Positions 38,055 to 47,000 of a DNA stretch of 64,000 nt are shown here, in pieces. A model generated the notes under the pieces. The model saw only the letters and a program-made list of their open reading frames with translations. It searched no databases and had not been told where the DNA came from. The stretch comes from Bedellia somnulentella (taxonomy: Eukaryota; Arthropoda; Insecta; Lepidoptera; Bedelliidae): positions 5,084,001 to 5,148,000 of the forward strand of contig OY755177.1 of NCBI GenBank assembly GCA_963576735.1, in the 5' to 3' direction. Positions within the stretch are counted from its first letter, which is position 1, and every line of letters begins with the position of its first letter. A program made the position numbers and the translations under genes.

Positions 38055-41000
38055 GGACAGACAGACAGACAGACAAAAATTTTACTGATTGCATTTTTGG
38101 CATCAGTATCGATCACTAATCACCCCCTGACAGTTATTTTGAAAATATATTTAATGTACAGAATTGACCTCTCTACAGATTTATTATAAGTATAGATAAG
38201 ATCGAGTGTTTATATAAGCTGTGTAGTTACAATCTTAAAGTCTTAAGTTACAATCTTATCCCCACATAACTTCGCAAAGTTTCTGAGGAATTTGTTATTC
38301 CGAAGCTCTAGCTATCCCTTCTAAGGATTTATAGCTGTTAGTATATGATTTGTATCTAAGATTATCAACAGTACCTTCGTATACAAAACGAAGACATTAT
38401 GTGAAAGCAATTGATAATAAGAATTTTCTCACCTTATGTATCTTAGAAACAGCATCTTGTATAATACACTTGACCCAATCCCCATTAGTAGTCTCGGCCG
38501 ATAAATTCTTCAAAGTGAACCCGATAGAGAACGGCTTGTCCGGATCCGTGACCGAGTCTTCGTACCGGATGTGGATTTCGGATATGCTGACTTGCACGTT
38601 CTTCACTATTTGCGCGACTAGTCTCTCGACGAATGTTTCGTCTATTTCCTCGCCGCTTTCAGCTGAAATATATATTTATTAGCTGAGTGAGGCTTATTGC
38701 AAAAGGTAGTAGCTTTGTATGAGCAATGGTGACTGACAAGAATTAAGTAATACATTTACGACCGATTTCTGAATTGAGTATTTTAGCTGAGAACAACTTA
38801 AGTATCGTTCTGTCGCATTGAAATCTTAACAACTGAATGAGACAAAACGATACTTAAGTCATTCTCAGCTTGAATACTCAATTCAAAAATCGGGCGTTAG
38901 AATATAGAGTAGAAGTTACTGGGTTTTTGAAAACTTTACTAGTTAAGTTTTCAAAATCTCATATACGTCATCATAAAGGATCTAGGCTTTAGCTATACCC
39001 ACTCACAAACGTCTTGCACGTTGCCACACACATCACTTTTATGCCAAAGGGGCATCAATTTCATGCGTAATAATCTCCACCCGTACTTACTTATACGAGT
39101 ACAATGTCCCGTAGGTATGTTTGGTTCATCTTATGAATTATATAAATGATTTTCAAAAGTATTATTAAAGTAGTTTGAGTCTTTGAGTTCGTTGATTTAC
39201 TAACCTTCCCTCTGTTTCTTCTTAGCTTCTTCCATAGCCTGCAGCTTAGCTCGCTTGCTAGCCAGTTGAGCGGCTTCCTCTCTCTCCGCGTCATACTTCA
39301 CTTCGGCAGTCGGACTCAGGATCAGGTATAACTTCTGTATGTTAGCTACCACCGGCTCTTTGTACAGATTCTTCCATGGTATTTTGAGCACGAGCTTGCC
39401 TGTAGAAAAAATGGATTATGTTTTAATTTTATAGATAAGTTTTAGTTGTAAAATTTAACTGGGGTGTATATTTCAGGTGTATGAAACATGGAAAGGTGTG
39501 TTAGAGTATCTGTAGAGCCAGGAACGCCAATGTAGTTAGAAATAATGATTTCGTTATTTTGTCAAGTTTAAGGTCGTTTGTGATGTGTTGAAAACCATTC
39601 AAACCATTTAATCATCGTAAATGTGTATACAAAAAAAAAAGACTCCATACATCTATTCTTTATATTTTTATTTAACTGCTACGGTATTTTAGTAAGGCTT
39701 TAGTAGGGCTTTCGGCTCACATTACGGAGGTATCAAGTTCAATTCCTGAGGGGTTAACCTTCAAATTATTTTTTTGTGATTTGATCCAGTTGGGTAGTAT
39801 ATTGCAGGCTTGAATCACCTAATTATCCAGAATTAGAGATGAGATTAGTTTGCCAGATCGCACTAGGTTCGAACTATTCTATTCTAAAATAAGATGAATT
39901 CTTTTGAAAACTTAACCAGTGTAAAAAATATTCCGATCTGCGCCGCCGTCAAAGCCCGGCGGCCCGTATGTAAAAGCGCAATACACACCGTGCCCGTCGG
40001 ACGCCGATATTGCCCGGCGACACTACCCGGCAGCCCATGTTGTAATTATTATGTCTAACTTATGTATGAAAACTAGACCGTCGACATAAAGTTTCCATAT
40101 ATCGGCGGCCCGGCGGGCTCAGCATGTAGTACGCTAAAGAATCATGTATGAAACCGACCGACTAGACCACCGACAAAATGATACCGACATATGCCGGCGG
40201 CCCGGCGACCTCAATGTGTATTGCGCCTTTTTAACCATTTTTGTGTTAGGTAGGTACTTTTTATGGTATTAGCATGGTGCTTTCTTACATATAACATATA
40301 AACACACATGTGTTAGGCTTAAAACGAAAATTTATCCCACTCCCTTATAAGTTAGATTAGAACTTTTGGCATGATTAGATACTGTTTGAACATCGCAAAT
40401 CAATTATCTTCTTTAATCGGCGAATATACCTGTCATTACTCTATAGATGCCCCGTCCCAGGCAAAAAAAAATATATTCATATTGGTATCCTCACAGAAGT
40501 CGAAAACATATCCCTTGCTTTTAACAAATTAAACTACGAGTACAAATACGAGAACAGAAAATATTTTATATCTATTCACATTCATGGTATTATTTTAGTC
40601 TAAAAGAACGCCAGCTCCTTTGACATTGTAAGTCGAGAATACATTTCTCTCACGGGAATACATTCGCATATTGGAATTGTAGATTGCTGTGTGGTTGTAA
40701 TGTAATCGAATAGTATTTTATCGTTCTCAGAAAAGCGTGCTACCGTACGAGGCAAAGTGAAACTCAACTATCGATATCAGATTACCCCCTGAAGTGAAAA
40801 GAAACCTTAACAGTTGCCTTCACTTAGAGTGATATTTTAAGACTTGTTTTCTATTTATTTTGCATCACTGGTGGAATAGGAAATGTTTTTCAAACGTTCG
40901 AAAAATCTTTGTCAAATGCTTAGTTGCTAAAATACTTTGCCTTTGACAGGGTTATGCAATTTTGATCATTCTAATTCTAATGTTATTATAAAGAGTATAC

Positions 41001-44000
41001 ATCAAAATTGGTTTTAATTGAATTTGAAAATAAAAGAAATACCCTACGGGTACAAAAATAGGGTTTTTAAATATATAGGGTCGATGAGGGTTTTTATATT
41101 TTAATACTTAAAGAGCCCTAATAAACTTATTTTTTGGCTTTTTATTTATTAGTGTCACAAAAAAGTGTTAATCATAAAACAAGACACGGCAGATATTGAT
41201 TTGGTAACTACGGTACAGATGATATGCGTGTGTTCCATTGTTACCAGTGCGTTTACCGGCATTCTAGTGGCTTTGAACTCTTTTAAGGGAGTGTCTATTG
41301 ATATTTCGCCGTGTAGTGTCGGCCTAGAATAGCACTACCCCGTTTCTACCGATGGGTGTACGTAAGAGGCGACTAACGGTATTGGGGCTTTTAAGGGATT
41401 TTTGGGCGATGCGGTTGGAGACCCATCACCAAAAACCTTTATTTTTACCATCTTTTCCCCACTCGCATTTCCAAAAGTGGCTGAGGAATTTCTAATTCCT
41501 TAGCTCTGGCTACCCCTTCTAGGAATTTACAGCCGTGAGTATATGTATGTATTTATGTATGTCTATTGATATATTGTTTCCTGATACATTGTAACAATGG
41601 CAATCATGCGATATTATCGTCAACGAGATTATCGAAGCAGTTCCGTTCTAAATAAAATAACTCAAGAAAGCTATACTTATACATACATATAAATAACGGT
41701 CAGTCAGTTAGAAAGTTGAGTGGGAAAGAGATTGGGGGAAAGCATGTTTCGTGAAGGGCCTTCAGCCACATCACCCAACATACACTTCAAAAGCCACAAT
41801 AGTCGCCTTAAAAATACCATCACGTCACATCAGAATTAGGTTAGCGCTATTCTAAGACTATATATAAACACGAATTGCTGTTTGTTAGTTTCGCTAAAAC
41901 TCGAGAACGGCTGGCCGGTTTGGTTGATTTTGGTATTGATTTGTTTGTAGAAGTCCAGAGAAGGTTTAAAAGGTGAATAAATATGAATATTCTCGTTTTT
42001 TTTATGTATTGATTGAGACAGTACGGAGTCTGTCGGGTCAGATAGTTACGTATAAAAAAGGGAATGTAATAAATATTGCAATGTATTTATCGCTTTTAAG
42101 TCATTAAAAAACAAAAAAGGGCAACTTTATCAAAATAAATTCCTCAGCGATTGCAAACCGTTTCGGTATAAATAAATATAAATTATTGTCAAGATAACTA
42201 TTTTACAGTTATTTTTACGACATTTTGTTTATATTTTAATGGGCAATAAAGGTTGATAAAGTTTGCTTAAATAGGTACGAGTTGATAGTTCTGCATTTGT
42301 TATTGAAACAACATCAACAAGAATATATATCCATCGTTACATTTTCAAGTAAAAGCATAAGACTACGCTGGCAGTTGCTTGACGGTGATTGATTAGAGAT
42401 GATAGATGATGATAAGAGATTTCATTTACCGACCGTTGTTTTAAACACCGACTAAAAACCACTTTGCACCGCGAGTTGTCTTGCCACTGCATATGGTTAT
42501 ATTACTTAAAAAAAGTTTAAATTGAACTGTTGCAATGTATTTAGAAGTTAATACTGGCGATATTTTTCAAAGCGTTTGCCTCTATCTATTGACAAAAGGG
42601 TCTGAACTGAGCACCTATTTCTTGGATAAATAGTCATGCATTTAAAATATATACTGTAATCTATATATATAAAAGAAAGTGGTGTTAGTTAAACTATTTA
42701 TAACTGAGAAGAGATGAACTGATCTGGCTGAAAATAGTTGGAGGGGTAGCTCAGAACCAGGAAAAGGACATAGAATATTATATCATCACGCTAAATATCG
42801 TAGGGGGTAAGCAGTAAAAAATATTTAACACCATCTGTGCGAAGCCGGGGCGGTCAACTAGTATGTTATAATTTAAATTCAAAACTACAGGTGCTACTTT
42901 ATACGTTATGGCATTCAACTTAACTACGTAAACATTTGAAGAATTCAAACATTGCATAAAACAATTTACTTGTGCATTAAAGATATTTGATCATCAATTA
43001 TTTAACTAAACATAGCATCATCATTACACCTAAGACAGTAATACATAGATACATACATATACTCACGGCTGTAATTCCCTAGAAGGGGTAGCCAGAGCCA
43101 AGGAATTATAAATTCCTCAGCCACTTTTGGAAGTTGTGTGGGGAAAAGATAGTAAAATAACGGTTTTTGGTGATGGGTCTCCAACCGCATCGCCCAAAAA
43201 TCCAATAAAAAGCCCCAATACCCTTAGTCGCTTCTTACGACACCCGTAGGTAGGAAGGGGTAGTAGAAATTCTAAGCCGGCACTACACGGCAAGACAGTA
43301 ATATCCATATTAAATACACTAGTAGTTGTCATACAAGCCGAGTACAAATTTAACTTGTAGGTTTAGGTGACCGTATATAAAAGAATGCAATTAACATAGG
43401 TATATATTGTATTTAAATGAAAGAAGCACATTCTCTATTTGATGTAAAAGTGTCCTCCGTGGTCGTCCTCTACTGACTTGACCTTCCTTGGCTCTGCATA
43501 TTTCTGAGACCAAATCATTTACTATCATCCATCCTTGCTATGTGCCCAAATCATCTTAAAATTTCTTTTTACAATATCATCTTTCACACCACATCTTTCA
43601 TGAACCACAAATTTCTCACTGGATCACAAAAGCTAACATTACAAACATTCCTAAGGGACCTCATCTCTATTGCATTCACTCTGCTCTCAGACTTCTTCTA
43701 CAACACCCAACATTCGCTGCCATTGTAGTAAATAGAATAGTTATAAAGAAAGTAAATTAGAATTACCACATAACCCTTTTTCACTCTTCTTTCGATGTCT
43801 TTATCACACTTTCCATACCTAGTAAAAAACTTCCCAGATGTGCAAACTCTTTTATTTTCTAGGTTGTACCATAAATCTCTAGGGATTCTGTCATATTTTC
43901 CCTCTTCTTCTCTTTCTTCATAATTTTCATTTTATTCACATTCAGCCTCTTTCAAAAGCAAACACGCATCCTTTGAAACTCTCCATAATATTATCTTTCA

Positions 44001-47000
44001 TATTCGTCAAAAGTGTACCAATGCGGCACGACAAGCTGTACATATGATGACATGACATGATAGCGGTCACGTGCTTATATCCAAGCAATAAGAGCTATTT
44101 TAGCTGACCAATATACTACATGACGCGTCGCGTCGGTACGAAAGATTTATGAGGGTAGATTTAGCACGAGAGACACATGTAAGGCTTGGGCATCATGGTT
44201 TTCTCTAGCTGGACATATAACCATCGTCAAATAGCTTGTGTGGCTTGACTTTACTTAATTGCGAAAAAGAACCAACGCGATCTCAACATTCCCAGAAGGG
44301 GTGGTAGAGTACCCACATTTTGCTTGCCAGTGCAACTACATGACACGGGACAGGTTTATCGATACTGTCACATGACAAGAACAACTCAGCTACGTGGGTT
44401 TCCTCACGAGGATATCCCTCACCATTAACCTTGATAAGTTAGCTAGACATATGACTTAAGAAAAGACTCATTAGTGAAGGGTCCGCTTCAGGATTTGAAC
44501 TCGCGTCTCCTGCATGCATGAACAGCGCTAGTATTCCCACTAAGCTATCAAGGTTGTCGCAAATCAATAAACCAATGAAACAATACCATACGAATAACAG
44601 TAGTACAAATTTCATTATCGAATCAACTGTAGCATTGAATAAAACCAAATCTATTAATAAACGAGTGATAGATTCAGTTAATTTATAATTTGGAGATCGC
44701 ATGGAGTGACCTATCGAGGTCGTCACTATCACGCATATACGATAGGCTATGATGTCACCACTCAACGCATGCAGCCGTTAAAAAAACTAATAATAATGGC
44801 CTACAATGTTCGCATGCTAAGTGGGATGATAACCTTGACGAACTGGGTTATAGATGAAGGATTTTTATACATTTGACATCAGATATTATATATAAATATT
44901 ATACGTATTATAAAATACGTAAACGCGTTTTTAGAGCTACAAAATTAATATTTTTGAGAGACCTCAGATATTCTTTTAAATACGTTTTGCGGGTAGCCGA
45001 TTTTGGTAAAAGTCGCGAAGAAAATATTTATGTAAATCAAAGAAGCTTCAAATGCCTGCCACTCACACAAAAAAACACATTATGTATGAAAAATTTATGG
45101 ATGTAAACGAAGCTAGAGAGGTTTGCCAGGATCATACGAAGTGGCGATCGATAGTCTCTGCCTACCCCAATGGGAATTAACGGTGTGAGTAAATGTATGT
45201 ATGTATGTAAAACACTGCTCATAGCAAATATTCTCTGAGTGGGGGTAGAAGTAGGTGTACTTTACTTACCTAAATTACCATACACTGCTCTGACTGGAAT
45301 ATTGAGCTGCTCCAGAGCATTTTCTTTTAAGTTGAGATTGTTCAGAGAAACATCACCTAAAAGAAATGTATAGGTCAATTATGTTGGCTCTGTTAAAACT
45401 TACATATATGCTTATTTACAATACTTAACACTACCTAAAGTTTAAGAAAAGAATGAGACTTTATTTATTTTTATGAAATTAAAGAGTTTCTTGTTGTTTC
45501 TTCTCTTCACAGACACTTTCTAAAGCAACAGTAGAATTATCTATGTTTAAACTTTTACATAAAAATACATAAATCCTTCGGAAAAGATCTATTCTATTAA
45601 AGGTTGACATAATCTTACAATGTAAAATGCACCCATTTTTAACTATTTAATCATTAAACTATTTTTTCCACAAAGTTGCACAAAAGATATCAAAAAGATT
45701 CAAGCTTCCATCATTTATGTAATGTATGAGTGCATATTATGTCAATTAACTTTCACCACAATTTAAATATGGCAAATATTAATAATTGCCTTAATAGTTT
45801 AAGTTGTTTTGACATTGGGTTGAGGATTATTATATTTTTGTAATATATATTATATTCTCTCCATACTGTTCAATGTTATTTCTAATGTATTATTTGGCCA
45901 GCTATAAAAACTGATAAAACCAATCCTTGGTGAATTTAATGCATCAACATAGTTAACACAGTTACAGCAATTGTCACCACAGGTATGTAATTTAACAATT
46001 CAGAAAAAAAACATACATATTGCTAGTGTCTAACTTTTATGTGACTTTGCACTGGCTGAAAATCGGTGCTGTTGTCAATTCATGCAACAGTAGCAAAATA
46101 CCAAGCCAGGTAGCTTTTCGCCAAATGAGGGCACATTGTGTAAATTGTAAGTTTTAAGTTCTATGTTGTGTTAATTATTTTTTTTAGTTTTCTTCTAGTA
46201 TATAAGTTCTTTTTTGTTGTTTATTACGTTGTTTAAGACTGTTTTTTAATTGTTTTGATGTATTGTTATAAAGTTTCTTCTTCTTCTTTATGTGCAAATA
46301 TAGATTCTTTATCAATCTTTGTCTCTGTATTTTTTTTTTATTATACATATGAAATTGAATTTCATAGGGAGTTTCATAAATGCAGAGTTACATACCTACA
46401 TACAAACTCACAACTATAAACCCCAATTATTTAGTATCCAATGAATGTAAAATTCTTCAAAAACTTAAAGAAATATAGCTGTAAGGTGTCAGTATCAATA
46501 AGTGGTAGGATGAATATATTACCATTATGCCAACTCATCCATTTAAATTTGTATAAAGAACTTTTAAGACCTGTTTATTAATTCATGGGACTATGCAAGT
46601 GAGTAAATAACAAACATTAAATCAGAAGCCCTATAAATCAAGATAGTGAATGCTTATCATGCATAAGTGGATATGTTATATATAACTTGAGTTTTTTCTG
46701 ATAAGATTAAAGTAACAATAAATGTGGGGAAAAAAGCAACTTTGTTTATCCAACAGTTCTGAAATCAATTGTGTAACAAGCCTGGTCTGGAATAGAACCA
46801 TAAGCTTAATTTCATTGTGAGGTATCAATAAGGCATCTGTCTTATATAATTTTATATGTGCCTCTATTAGTACCTATTACTAGCTTAATTCGACAAGAGA
46901 GGTTAAATTTACACCTACCTTAGGGAAGATAAATGGTTTGAATGAGCTAAAATGTGAATTTATAGGTTATGACATCATTTCTTACCGCCCCATATACTCA

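Noticed and set aside
37912..38116. Two overlapping minus-strand ORFs made of Ser-Val-Cys-Leu repeats
   Set aside because: Pure translation of the (GACA)n microsatellite inside a Helitron.
44439..44765. 108-codon minus-strand ORF near a SINE-B
   Set aside because: It partly translates the SINE-B head region and lacks a domain or splice context.
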